Made by a program: the position numbers and the translations under genes. Below the pieces are notes generated by a model, which was not told the DNA's origin, did no database searches, and saw only the letters and a program-made list of their open reading frames with translations. Below, piece after piece: positions 8,275 through 15,804 of a stretch of DNA of 64,000 nt (position 1 is its first letter; every line of letters begins with the position of its first letter). The stretch spans positions 1-64,000 of the forward strand of contig JAXLWB010000054.1 of the NCBI GenBank assembly GCA_046328715.1. Direction: 5' to 3'. The DNA is from JAXLWB01 sp046328715. GTDB taxonomy: Bacteria; Chloroflexota; Anaerolineae; Caldilineales; Caldilineaceae.

Positions 8275-8328
8275 TCAGAGGACAACGGGGCTTATTTCGT
8301 CGTGAAAGGCGAGGTAAATTTGTATCAT
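8275..8328 (-). other. 17-codon reading frame after a strong ribosome site
   Basis: AAGGAGGAAGAG directly precedes an ATG at 8328 that opens a 17-codon frame. The ribosome site is much stronger than those of most genes here. It may be the 5' stub of a deleted gene, since regulator and reductase scars lie nearby, or a leader peptide. Coding status is unproven. Confidence 0.2.
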
Positions 8329-8338
8329 CTCTTCCTCC

Positions 8339-9061
8339 TTACCGTTGAGCAACGGCTATCAGAACAGCAGCCACAGCCGCACCGGCGAGAAGCGGTGGAC
8401 CATGTTGGTCACGCATTCCGCAGAGAACTAGCCCACCGAATAGACCCACTACCCCTAGTGCAGGCAGCAGTTGTGACCAGGCAGCACGCTGACGGAGTTG
8501 GACGATCAGCGCAGCCATCAGCGCAGCGGCTATCGCTCCGACCAGCGCACTACCCATCGCCGCACCGATCAGATCGATAAGCAAGGCAAAGGCTACTACC
8601 GCCACCCACCAGGGGCCAGCGGGTTGGCGACGCAGCAACAGCGCCAGCCAGGCACCAATCAGCGCAAAAAGGCCCAGCGAAGCGCCCGCCCCTTGGGGTT
8701 GCCATTGATAGCTGATCACTTCGCCAACCGTGCTGCCCACCAACCACACTATCAGCCAGCGCAGGCTGCCCAAACGCCGTTCGACCGGTACCCCAACCAC
8801 AGCCAGGATCGCAAGCAGAATATACTGCGGCCAAATCTCCGGCTGGACCAAGCGCGGCGATACCAGTCGCCACCACTGGCCCGTTAGCAGCGCCGCCTGA
8901 TTGCGATCCAGCAGCGGCAAGAGCGCTGGGTAGACCCATTGTAGGCTGGTGACGATGGCAGTGAGCGCAACCACGGTGATCGTTGCAATCGGCAACGTAG
9001 ATTGCGGAGGTTCACCTTCGGTTTGGTTCTGAGCGGTGATGGAACGTGGTGTCATATCCAT
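8339..9061 (-). CDS. Rhomboid family intramembrane protein
   Basis: A 240-residue multi-pass membrane protein. GQWWRLVSP at residues 61-69 is the typical motif after the first helix of rhomboids. The helix around 122-140 (GAGASLGLFALIG) carries the candidate nucleophile Ser128, though the usual GxSG reads GASLG. A His near residue 220 (QHGPPLLAG) fits the second catalytic position. Six or seven hydrophobic segments are visible. Rhomboids cleave transmembrane substrates. Given the altered GxSG motif, activity should be treated as likely but unproven. Confidence 0.7.
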   Translation of the reverse strand: MDMTPRSITAQNQTEGEPPQSTLPIATITVVALTAIVTSLQWVYPALLPLLDRNQAALLTGQWWRLVSPRLVQPEIWPQYILLAILAVVGVPVERRLGSLRWLIVWLVGSTVGEVISYQWQPQGAGASLGLFALIGAWLALLLRRQPAGPWWVAVVAFALLIDLIGAAMGSALVGAIAAALMAALIVQLRQRAAWSQLLPALGVVGLFGGLVLCGMRDQHGPPLLAGAAVAAVLIAVAQR

Positions 9062-9065
9062 TGGC

Positions 9066-9647
9066 TCAGCGGCAAACGCGGTAGCGAATGTGCGTGGCTT
9101 CTGGCGTATCGATCACATGAACGATCTCTAGTTCAATGCGTGACGACAAGAGATCGAATAAGCGACGGCCAGCACCGAACAGTACGGGAATCTGGTGAAT
9201 CTGCAACTCGTCAAGCACACCGGCTTCGAGCGCCCGCTGCGCTGTATAGGCACCATGTACCAGCACTTCTCGCTCCCCGGCGGCAGCCTTGGCCTGTGCC
9301 ATTGCGCTGGCGATGCCATCGGTCACATAGGTCACCAAAGGGTATTTGGCGACGGATGGATCAGGCGGGCAGTGACTCGGCACGAAGATGCGCACACCGT
9401 TGCGATCCCCACCCCAGTGATCGACCTGCTCCACCGTGCGCCGTCCCGCCACAATTGCGCCATAGCGATTCATCTGATCGACCACTTGTTTAGCGGGTCC
9501 AGATAGTTCGACTTCCCCGTCGGGACCAAAATGGAACCAGTCGTGCAGTCGCATGAAGCCATCGCCGCCGGGGTTGTCTGGTTTGTCGTTCGGGCCAGCA
9601 ATGTAACCATCAACCGACATCGACATATAGAGTACAGATACAGACAT
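9066..9647 (-). CDS. Dihydrofolate reductase family protein (RibD-like)
   Basis: A 193-residue paralogue of the neighbouring reductases. It opens MSVSVLYMSMSVDGYIAGPN, followed by a GGDGFMRLHDWF segment shared with the protein at 12657-13307. The later IVAGRRTVEQVDHW and VLVHGAYTAQRALEAG segments correspond to cofactor-site regions, and the tail GAGRRLFDLL is typical. A textbook AGGAGG ribosome site precedes the start. Only four bases separate it from the rhomboid gene downstream, so the two are probably co-transcribed. The substrate is unknown. Confidence 0.85.
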   Translation of the reverse strand: MSVSVLYMSMSVDGYIAGPNDKPDNPGGDGFMRLHDWFHFGPDGEVELSGPAKQVVDQMNRYGAIVAGRRTVEQVDHWGGDRNGVRIFVPSHCPPDPSVAKYPLVTYVTDGIASAMAQAKAAAGEREVLVHGAYTAQRALEAGVLDELQIHQIPVLFGAGRRLFDLLSSRIELEIVHVIDTPEATHIRYRVCR

Positions 9648-9806
9648 ATTGACCTCCTATTACAAACGCATGTTACAGAAGGATCATTTCAACGCAAAGG
9701 CACCAGGATGCAAAGGCGCAAAGGAAAGCAAGGGCCTGCTCTGTCATCTGTGCGTTGAAGGCATCGACGCCGTGAGTGACCGAATAATTCGAATCTTTAG
9801 GCAGCG

Positions 9807-10388
9807 TCAGCCATGCAGGGTGGGACGGTAGATGAGCTCTTGGATACGACCATCGAGCGTGCGGTTCTCGATCAGCTCCAGGTCGAAGTCGGCTGCCCCT
9901 TGAAAGACCGGCTTTACCCCGGTCTTACCGGTGAGTGCCGGGAAGACCGTCAACTGGACACGGTCAACCAAGCCTGCGGCCATCAGGGCTCGGTTCATCG
10001 ACAGACTGCCGTGTGAACGCAACGGAATGTTGGACTCCTGCTTGAGCTGGGCGACGACATCGACGGCATCTCCGCTCACAAGGGTGGCGTCCGGCCAGTC
10101 GAGAGGGCCATTCAGGGTTCTAGACACGACCGTCGTCGGCAGGTTCCTCATCTGGAAGTTCACCGGGTCGAGATCTTTCATCTGCCCACTGCTCGGACCC
10201 ATCAGGCGCATAAAGAGACGAAAAGTGTTGCCACCCAGCACAAGCCGTTGCTCTTCGCTGTAAAGGGCTAGGCGGCGACTAAGAAACTCAGGGCCTTGTT
10301 TCCCCCAATAGCCACCCCAATCGCCGCCATCGTAAGAGCCAAAGCCATCGAGAGTAGAAAACACATCGAAAGTATAGAGTGCGGTCAT
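9807..10388 (-). CDS. Dihydrofolate reductase family protein (RibD-like)
   Basis: A 193-residue member of the same reductase family but a more divergent one. It has a Gly/Trp-rich insertion near residues 17-30 (SYDGGDWGGYWGKQG), LVLGGNTFRLF in the nucleotide-site region and RSHGSLSMNRALMAAG later. It ends in LIENRTLDGRIQELIY. AGGAGAG precedes the ATG. The divergence from the other copies suggests separate acquisition rather than a recent tandem duplication. Confidence 0.8.
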   Translation of the reverse strand: MTALYTFDVFSTLDGFGSYDGGDWGGYWGKQGPEFLSRRLALYSEEQRLVLGGNTFRLFMRLMGPSSGQMKDLDPVNFQMRNLPTTVVSRTLNGPLDWPDATLVSGDAVDVVAQLKQESNIPLRSHGSLSMNRALMAAGLVDRVQLTVFPALTGKTGVKPVFQGAADFDLELIENRTLDGRIQELIYRPTLHG

Positions 10389-10435
10389 ATGCTCTCCTTG
10401 AATTGAGGTTGAATAGTAACGATTCAGGCATTCTC

Positions 10436-10490
10436 CTTCCGGGAAGGGTAGATTATACGAGTTTCACTTGCGCAAGAGCCTTCCCGGAAG
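10436..10490. repeat. 55-bp hairpin element
   Basis: Arms 10436-10447 and 10479-10490 match the family consensus exactly. The flanks do not match the long copies at 6622 and 50485, so this is a core-only copy. It lies between two minus-strand genes and could act as a terminator for the VOC gene that ends at 10572. Confidence 0.65.
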
Positions 10491-10571
10491 ATGATTATCA
10501 AGAGGCCGAATAGATACGTTGGGTAACCGATGCGGGAGTGCAACTCTCACCTGTGCTCATCGGGAAGTCTG

Positions 10572-11009
10572 CTACCCGAGCTCTTCCGCAAGCCCAATGA
10601 GAATTCCTTCGGGGCCTCGGATGTAGCAGAGCCGATAGATATCTTCGTACTGGACCACTTCACCGACAAGCTCTGCGCCATGTTTAGTGAGACGGGCGAG
10701 CGTATCGTCGAGATCCTCCACGGCGAACATGACGCGTAGGTAACCGAGCGCGTTCACCGGGGCGTTTCGGTGATCGGCGACCACAGGTGGCGCGAGGAAG
10801 CGGGACATCTCGAGCCGGCCGTGACCATCCGGCATACGCATCATGGCAACCTCGACGTGCTGGTAGCCCAGTCCGGTGACGCGCCCGGCCCACTCGCCTT
10901 CGATGGAGGCGCGCCCCTCAAGTTCAAGGCCAAGTTCTGTGAAGAATTCAATAGCGGCATCGAGATCTTCTACCACGATACCAATGTTGTCCATACGCTT
11001 AACCGTCAT
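10572..11009 (-). CDS. VOC family protein
   Basis: A 145-residue VOC protein starting MTVKRMDNIGIVVEDLDAAI with a metal-site region and AIEFFTELGLELEG. A second half-module runs from LGYLRVMFAVEDLD to the end, IRGPEGILIGLAEEL. The ATG at 11009 is preferred to an upstream one because AAGGAGAC precedes it and homology begins there. The length and motif pattern are like bleomycin-resistance/dioxygenase-like proteins. The substrate is unknown. Confidence 0.85.
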   Translation of the reverse strand: MTVKRMDNIGIVVEDLDAAIEFFTELGLELEGRASIEGEWAGRVTGLGYQHVEVAMMRMPDGHGRLEMSRFLAPPVVADHRNAPVNALGYLRVMFAVEDLDDTLARLTKHGAELVGEVVQYEDIYRLCYIRGPEGILIGLAEELG

Positions 11010-11158
11010 ACTGTCTCCTTGGTCTCTACTTTGTTGAGTTCGTGTAACTACTCCGACGGTGAAAACATGACCAGCACTTTTCAAGGTATACAAGCATTCA
11101 TCTTCTCTGGCAACGACCTTTTACCGTGAAGTGCCGGTCTTGTTGGATCAGACAGCTT

Positions 11159-11710
11159 TCAGGCAGACTTTTGTGGTGCATAATGCAATGCGACGACGCC
11201 TGAGCTGAATGTCTTCGTTTCGACAAGCTTTAGCGTATTCACGCCCATCTGCTCGAAAATGCGCGGCCCTGCTCCGTAAGCGAAAGGGAATACGAGGAAA
11301 CGGAATTCATCTACTAGTTGCGCTTTGAGCATCGTCTGCGTGAGCTCGCCCACCCCATACTGCAATAAGCCCTTGCCGTGCGCTTGCTTGAGCTTCCGAA
11401 TCTCTTCGGCAACGTCGCCTTTGATGAGGGTTGCGTTCCATGTCAGCGGCTCCTTCAACGTTCGTGACGCAACATACTTGGGCATGCTGTTAATTTTGTC
11501 CGCCATTTTCCCTTGCCTGGTCGGCCAGACCTGAGCGAACCCCTGGTAGGTTTCTCTGCCCATCACGAGTGCGTCCGGCGTGAGCAAAAGGTTGTCCAGA
11601 TACTCCTGTACATCGGGAGTGTGGAACTGGAAAACATGATTCCAGAAATCCATCTCCCCGCCCAAGACGCCATCAAGCGACACCTCAGCTTCTACAATAA
11701 CTTTTCCCAT
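11159..11710 (-). CDS. Dihydrofolate reductase family protein (RibD-like)
   Basis: A 183-residue reductase beginning MGKVIVEAEVSLDGVLGGEM. It has LVMGRETYQGFAQVWPTRQG, then LLQYGVGELTQTML and a tail LKLVETKTFSSGVVALHY that closely parallels the copy at 6882. The ATG at 11710 follows GAAAGGAG. An earlier in-frame ATG would overlap the AraC gene and has no ribosome site. It lies directly downstream of that regulator on the same strand, so the pair is probably a regulator-enzyme unit. Confidence 0.85.
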   Translation of the reverse strand: MGKVIVEAEVSLDGVLGGEMDFWNHVFQFHTPDVQEYLDNLLLTPDALVMGRETYQGFAQVWPTRQGKMADKINSMPKYVASRTLKEPLTWNATLIKGDVAEEIRKLKQAHGKGLLQYGVGELTQTMLKAQLVDEFRFLVFPFAYGAGPRIFEQMGVNTLKLVETKTFSSGVVALHYAPQKSA

Positions 11711-11742
11711 CGGTATAGCTCCTTTCAACTTATATCTGTTGC

Positions 11743-12480
11743 TCAACGATTGAAATGCGAAGGGATTATACCGCACGGGAAAGGCGTTGTCTTGTATAAG
11801 AACGACAACTGTTTGTCCATATTCATGATCTGAGTCGGTGTCTGACCAATGAATTGTTGCAAGGCGTGATTCAGGTGGGGTTGGTCGTAGTAGCCAGCTT
11901 CGAAAACCACATCCTGAATGGGTATGCCCTGGTGTAAAAGGGTGGTGGCGTAGCGAGCGCGTTCAATTTGCTTGGCGCGTTGGTAGGTCAAGCCCGTTGT
12001 GCGTAAAAAACGGCGTTGGCATGTGCGTAAAGAGAGATTGTTTGGTTGACCCTGCCAGCAAGCATCCACCACCGGCTCGCGCACGAGCAGATCGGCGCGC
12101 ACCAGCCACTCGACAAAGGTGTCGGCATTTTCAAAATCAGGGAATTGCCAGGCAGAACCCTGTAGCCAAAACGCCTGTTTGCTCGCCTCCGGCAGGGTCA
12201 GGTCGTCGTCCACCAGATTACTAGCAGGGAGATGAGGCATAACGACACCTACTTTGAAGCGAATGCCGAGAAACTCGCCGCCAGGGGGACATTCCAGTGG
12301 CGTCACCTTCGTTTCGGGGCCACGCACGGTGCATGTAGTCTGACCCCGAAAATTCGTGACCACCATCTCCCAGTGGCTGGCTGCTACCGAAAGAAACGAT
12401 TCTGTACTCTCGTTGTTGGTGCGATAGATGCGTTCAACGTAGGGTGAATCGGAAAATCGTTCGTCAAAAAGAAAGCTCAT
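11743..12480 (-). CDS. AraC family transcriptional regulator
   Basis: A 245-residue regulator. The N-terminal ~150 residues form a cupin-like sensing region with no recognisable ligand motif. The C-terminal part carries the two AraC helix-turn-helix units: LSLRTCQRRFLRTTGLTY and then IQDVVFEAGYYDQPHLNHAL with FIGQTPTQI. It ends LSFLYKTTPFP, a tail that recurs as remnants at 7566 and 8075. The start overlaps the stop of a reductase remnant as ATGA, implying translational coupling. It probably controls neighbouring reductase genes; the effector is unknown. Confidence 0.88.
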   Translation of the reverse strand: MSFLFDERFSDSPYVERIYRTNNESTESFLSVAASHWEMVVTNFRGQTTCTVRGPETKVTPLECPPGGEFLGIRFKVGVVMPHLPASNLVDDDLTLPEASKQAFWLQGSAWQFPDFENADTFVEWLVRADLLVREPVVDACWQGQPNNLSLRTCQRRFLRTTGLTYQRAKQIERARYATTLLHQGIPIQDVVFEAGYYDQPHLNHALQQFIGQTPTQIMNMDKQLSFLYKTTPFPCGIIPSHFNR

Positions 12481-12641
12481 GGTTGGTTTTCAATCAATCT
12501 ATTTTTGTCAGGCTGGTAAATCAGAGCAAGAGTCCTGTCACTGACCAGCTTGCTTTCGACAAGCTGTAGCTTTGTCAGAGGCGTCCCATCCGCGAAAATC
12601 TGCCTTCCCGCGTCCATGTTGTCCATTCGTTGCAGTGCCAT
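12477..12641 (-). pseudogene. C-terminal fragment of a RibD/DHFR-like reductase
   Basis: A 54-residue frame reads MALQRMDNMDAGRQIFADG and continues LQLVESKLVSDRTLALIYQP. This aligns with the last ~40 residues of the intact reductases (GKRLFGEG / LQLVEARPFSSGVVGLIYEP in the 6882 gene). The N-terminal three quarters are missing. It sits between the reductase ending at 12657 and the AraC gene, whose ATG overlaps its TGA. This suggests that a full gene was trimmed while the translational coupling was kept. Confidence 0.6.
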
Positions 12642-12656
12642 TTCTCAATCACCCTT

Positions 12657-13307
12657 TCATCTCTGTTTCGTGAGCACAATGTGGGTGGCCTTTGCCGTCT
12701 GCACATGTTCGGTGAGCATATAACCGAGCTTGAGCGTGTCGATGCCCGCTAACAGTGCTTCACCCGAGCCGAGCAGGATCGGTGCAATGGCAAGGTGCAG
12801 TTGGTCAATCAGTCCGGCCTGAAGATATTGGCGGATGGTCGCCACACCACCGGCCAGTCGAATATCTTTGCCGTTCGCCGCTTCCCTGGCGAGCTTGAGC
12901 GCAGCGTGGATGCCGTCTGTCACGAAATGGTAAGTCGTGCCCCCTTCCATCGTGACAGACGCCCGCGGATGGTGGGTGAGCACAAACACCGGCCCGTGAT
13001 AGGGCGGGTTATCACCCCACCAGCCTTTCCATGTGTCATCGACCCACTCTCCGCCTTGTGGTGGCCCAAACATGTTGCGCCCCATAATAAAGGCGCCTAG
13101 ATTCTTGGTGCCGCGCTCAGCGAAATCGTCGTCAATACCGGTCTCGCCTCCTTCTTGGCCATATCCCTGTTGAAAAGAGCGGGTCACAACGAACCAATCG
13201 TGTAAGGATTCCCCGCCGATGCCAAGCGGGTTCTCAAAACTCTGCTGCGGACCAGCACCGTACCCGTCCAGCGAAATTGAAAAGAAATCAACGCGTAGTC
13301 GCGTCAT
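12657..13307 (-). CDS. Dihydrofolate reductase family protein (RibD-like)
   Basis: A 216-residue reductase, longer than its neighbours. It starts MTRLRVDFFSISLDGYGAGP and has LGIGGESLHDWFVVTRSF, AFIMGRNMFGPPQGG and a conserved IRLAGGVATIRQYL at the cofactor region. The end reads TEHVQTAKATHIVL. The extended form resembles the copy at 9066. It heads a run reductase - reductase fragment - AraC - reductase on the minus strand. The ribosome site is weak (GGCAGG). The substrate is unknown. Confidence 0.85.
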   Translation of the reverse strand: MTRLRVDFFSISLDGYGAGPQQSFENPLGIGGESLHDWFVVTRSFQQGYGQEGGETGIDDDFAERGTKNLGAFIMGRNMFGPPQGGEWVDDTWKGWWGDNPPYHGPVFVLTHHPRASVTMEGGTTYHFVTDGIHAALKLAREAANGKDIRLAGGVATIRQYLQAGLIDQLHLAIAPILLGSGEALLAGIDTLKLGYMLTEHVQTAKATHIVLTKQR

Positions 13308-13426
13308 GAGTTCGCCTGCCTTTTTTGAATGACTGTCCTTTTCTATCAGAATAGACGCCAGAGAAAAGGACCTTGCTTTATTGAAGTATGCGAGTAAGCG
13401 GCTTCCGCCAAGGCGTTGGCAGCTTA

Positions 13427-13777
13427 CTACGAAGCACCGCCAAACCCGATCTCGTTGCCATCGGGATCGCGGTAGGTAATCTTGCGCACGCCATTTTCGT
13501 AGGTTTCTTGCTGCGTCGGGTCGAGTCCCCGGTCTGCGATCTGTGCGATGATTGCGTCAAGGTTATCGACAAAGATCGTATGTTTGCCGTGGCCAGCATG
13601 TCCAAGCCGCTGCTCAATGTACAAATAGCGATGCTCCGCAAGTTCCCAGACAGCCTCGATCTCATTGGGAATGAATGTAGGCGGCGAACCCAATAGCCGT
13701 TCATACCATGCCACTGCGGTCGTATAGTCGGCGACTGGGATTCCTGCGAACAGGTCAAGACTCGTGGTTTGAATCAT
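13427..13777 (-). CDS. VOC family protein
   Basis: A 116-residue VOC protein, MIQTTSLDLFAGIPVADYTTA, with AVAWYERLLGSPPTF and the terminal YRDPDGNEIGFGG strand. The ATG at 13777 is chosen because homology starts there; the ribosome site (AAAGGG) is weak. It is the fourth VOC gene of the cluster. Confidence 0.83.
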   Translation of the reverse strand: MIQTTSLDLFAGIPVADYTTAVAWYERLLGSPPTFIPNEIEAVWELAEHRYLYIEQRLGHAGHGKHTIFVDNLDAIIAQIADRGLDPTQQETYENGVRKITYRDPDGNEIGFGGAS

Positions 13778-13930
13778 GTTGATTGCCCTTTCTTGATTGA
13801 AAACGCGAATCAAAGTTACGAAAATAGGAGGGCATTCGCTTGCCGATGGCCTGTTTGCCGTAACGAGCGGGCAACGGCAAGGGTCTGTCCCTACACACTC
13901 TGATCCTGCACTGTCCATTTGATTTATCGA

Positions 13931-14260
13931 TCAGTTTTGTTTCAGGGAAATCGATCGGGGTATTTCCAACACTTCATAATGGGTAACGGTTGGCTCCAGC
14001 TCAAGCAAATAGTCGTTATCTTCGGGATAGTACTTGGCATTTTCGATGTCTACCCCTGCGAACTGCTGGATGGCAGCTACCGAATCCCAGAAGGTGAGCA
14101 AGAGAAAATGCGCTTGATCCTGCTCAATACGGCGCAAGACATAGACGCCCCGATTGCCTGGTGCTTGCTGATACTCGATGACGCCGGTTTTGTACAGATA
14201 CTCAAGATATTCATCGGCTTTGGCCGCCGGGGTGATGCCATGCCAAGTTCGTGCAATCAT
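13931..14260 (-). CDS. Antibiotic biosynthesis monooxygenase (ABM) domain protein
   Basis: A 109-residue ferredoxin-like-fold protein. It begins MIARTWHGITPAAKADEYLE, with a core GVYVLRRI and FLLLTFWDSVAAIQQFAG, then AKYYPEDNDYLLELEP. This is the usual pattern of ABM proteins, which act as small cofactor-free monooxygenases or haem-related or scavenging enzymes. AAGGATG precedes the start. It lies with VOC and reductase genes, consistent with small-molecule modification; the substrate is unknown. Confidence 0.8.
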   Translation of the reverse strand: MIARTWHGITPAAKADEYLEYLYKTGVIEYQQAPGNRGVYVLRRIEQDQAHFLLLTFWDSVAAIQQFAGVDIENAKYYPEDNDYLLELEPTVTHYEVLEIPRSISLKQN

Positions 14261-14275
14261 AGAACATCCTTGCTA

Positions 14276-14470
14276 TTATTTCCGTAACGAATGCAGTAAT
14301 GTTAGATCCAGTTTACCTTTAGCGCCCCAACCTTTTTCCCCTTCGGGGACAGTGGGGCGAAATTTTTCGTAGAGGTCGTAGGTGGTGACCTGTAGATAGA
14401 TTTGTCCAGAGCTAAAGGTTTTCGCGTCCAAGCGTTTGAGATTGACACTTTCTTTGAACAAACGCCACAA
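14276..14470 (-). pseudogene. Probable reductase C-terminal remnant
   Basis: A 64-residue frame opened by TTG contains LWRLFKESVNLKRLDAKTFS followed by SGQIYLQV. It resembles the tail of the RibD-like reductases (VNTLKLVETKTFSSGVVALHY at 11159), then diverges. An in-frame stop lies immediately upstream. No N-terminal reductase domain remains, so it is probably debris of another family member. Confidence 0.4.
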
Positions 14471-14555
14471 TTTTGCTCACAATTATCTCTTTTATCGCTA
14501 TCCTACGCTTTTAACAATGCCGTTGCACTTCTTCACCCCGTCTATGAGATCAACT

Positions 14556-14816
14556 CTATCGGTCAGACAGGCCGGTGTAGAAGAACACGCCACTCATAAC
14601 GAAAATGGCCGCCGTCACCACCGCTGGTTCGCTGCTCAGCCCGGAGAGCGCTTCGTCTGGGGTCAGAATGCCACTGAGAGTGAGCGCCAACATCAGCAGC
14701 ACCGCCGTCAGGTCGACACGGATGCGCTTGGTGATGAGCAGGATGAAGGCGATGGCTAGAATTACCAGCAAGACGAGTTGTTGAGGGTTCAGTTGAAAAA
14801 GGGTCAAGGGATTCAA
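14556..14816 (-). pseudogene. N-terminal fragment of an SLC13-type permease
   Basis: An 86-residue frame carries two hydrophobic helices and the motif ILLITKRIRVDLTAVLLMLA with LSGILTPDEALSGLSSEPAV. This is the usual start of SLC13/ArsB-like permeases, which run to about 600 residues. It stops after MSGVFFYTGLSDR, so about 85% of the transporter is missing. The reductase remnant follows within 90 bases, marking a deletion junction. Confidence 0.6.
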
Positions 14817-14854
14817 TCAGATTTTCCTTTGAGGCTACGTTATCTGAAGACCAT

Positions 14855-14888
14855 CTGCCAGGTCCATGCACCCGCAAACACCTGGCAG
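14855..14888. repeat. 9-bp inverted repeat upstream of permease fragment
   Basis: Arms ctgccaggt (14855-14863) and acctggcag (14880-14888) can form a hairpin. A related cacctggcaggttt / aaacctgccgggtg pairing extends to about 14960. Possible terminator for the membrane protein gene ending at 14986. Confidence 0.4.
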
Positions 14889-14985
14889 GTTTGGCAGGAC
14901 AGGCGACTCAGATATGCACAGATAGCATGGTTAGACCTTCAATAAAACCTGCCGGGTGTGCTTTTCTGATAGCTTTCCTAATGAA

Positions 14986-15594
14986 CTAGGCGAAGCGTAC
15001 CCCTAACCAGCCTGTCACAAGACCGACAAGGGTGCCCATCACGCAGAGGGTTAGCCAGATTTGTTTAGCGTTCAAGCTAGTAAGGTAACACCAGCCAACA
15101 AGGCCGAATAGAATCCCTTCAATCAAAAACCAGGGTTCAAACAGCACCAAATCCCAAATCACATAGCTATGTTCACTAGGACTGAATGGTGCTAATTCCA
15201 ATGAAGCGACGCCAGCAATCTGCAGAAGCCGATTGGCCATGCCGTAAATACCGTGCGAAGCCGCCACAGAGCAACCCGCCAGGGCAACTGCAAGCAGCGC
15301 CCAGCGTATAAAGCCTCGGCTCCGCAGATAGACCAAGGCAAGACCAATGCACCCTGCGGCGGTAAGAAATACAGAGGCGATCCAGTTGATCGCTTTCAAT
15401 TCCGGCAGTTCTAAGATAGATGGCTTGAGCAACGACAGCCCAAACGTACCGCCCAGCGCCCAATAAAGGTGCGGCAACATATAGGCAATTGACCAGATAA
15501 AAACTGCATATCCTGCCCATATCAGGTGGCGGGATCGCATTAGTTGGGGTTGCGAATTAGATAACCTGGATTGATTTTCTAACCTATCCATCAT
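14986..15594 (-). CDS. DUF3995-like membrane protein
   Basis: A 202-residue protein with about five hydrophobic helices. HLYWALGGTFGLSLLKP after the first helix is characteristic of DUF3995 membrane proteins, and FSPSEHSYVIWDLVLFEPWF is a second conserved-looking block. It is cytoplasmic-membrane located with no catalytic motif recognised. Function is unknown. Confidence 0.6.
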   Translation of the reverse strand: MMDRLENQSRLSNSQPQLMRSRHLIWAGYAVFIWSIAYMLPHLYWALGGTFGLSLLKPSILELPELKAINWIASVFLTAAGCIGLALVYLRSRGFIRWALLAVALAGCSVAASHGIYGMANRLLQIAGVASLELAPFSPSEHSYVIWDLVLFEPWFLIEGILFGLVGWCYLTSLNAKQIWLTLCVMGTLVGLVTGWLGVRFA

Positions 15595-15703
15595 GTAGCA
15601 CTGCTCTTTCCCTTTTACTCCTGCAACGTGCTAGCCTCCTATCCGCCTTGTTCTCGCAAGAAAAAAGTTTGCCTTCGCTCATCTGAACACACTATGAGGT
15701 AAA

Positions 15704-15767
15704 CGTCCCTGGCATAGCGCATACGATTTCTGTCGAACCAAGATCGTTCTGCGCCATGCCGGGGACG
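15704..15767. repeat. Long imperfect inverted repeat of the CGTCCC family
   Basis: A hairpin of about 24 bp per arm, starting cgtccctggcatagcgca and ending ggcgcca-type complement ggggacg. The same layout and near-identical words recur at 25992-26054, followed in both cases by cgctcacactt. It lies just downstream of the membrane protein gene ending at 15805, so it may also terminate transcription. Confidence 0.55.
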
Positions 15768-15804
15768 TGCTTGTCGCTCACACTTTCAAGAGATGAACCT
15801 TACC

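Noticed and set aside
9690..9740. Short aggcaccaggatgcaaaggcgcaaagg-like repeat as an array
   Set aside because: Only two or three imperfect units with no regular spacing; not a CRISPR or satellite array.
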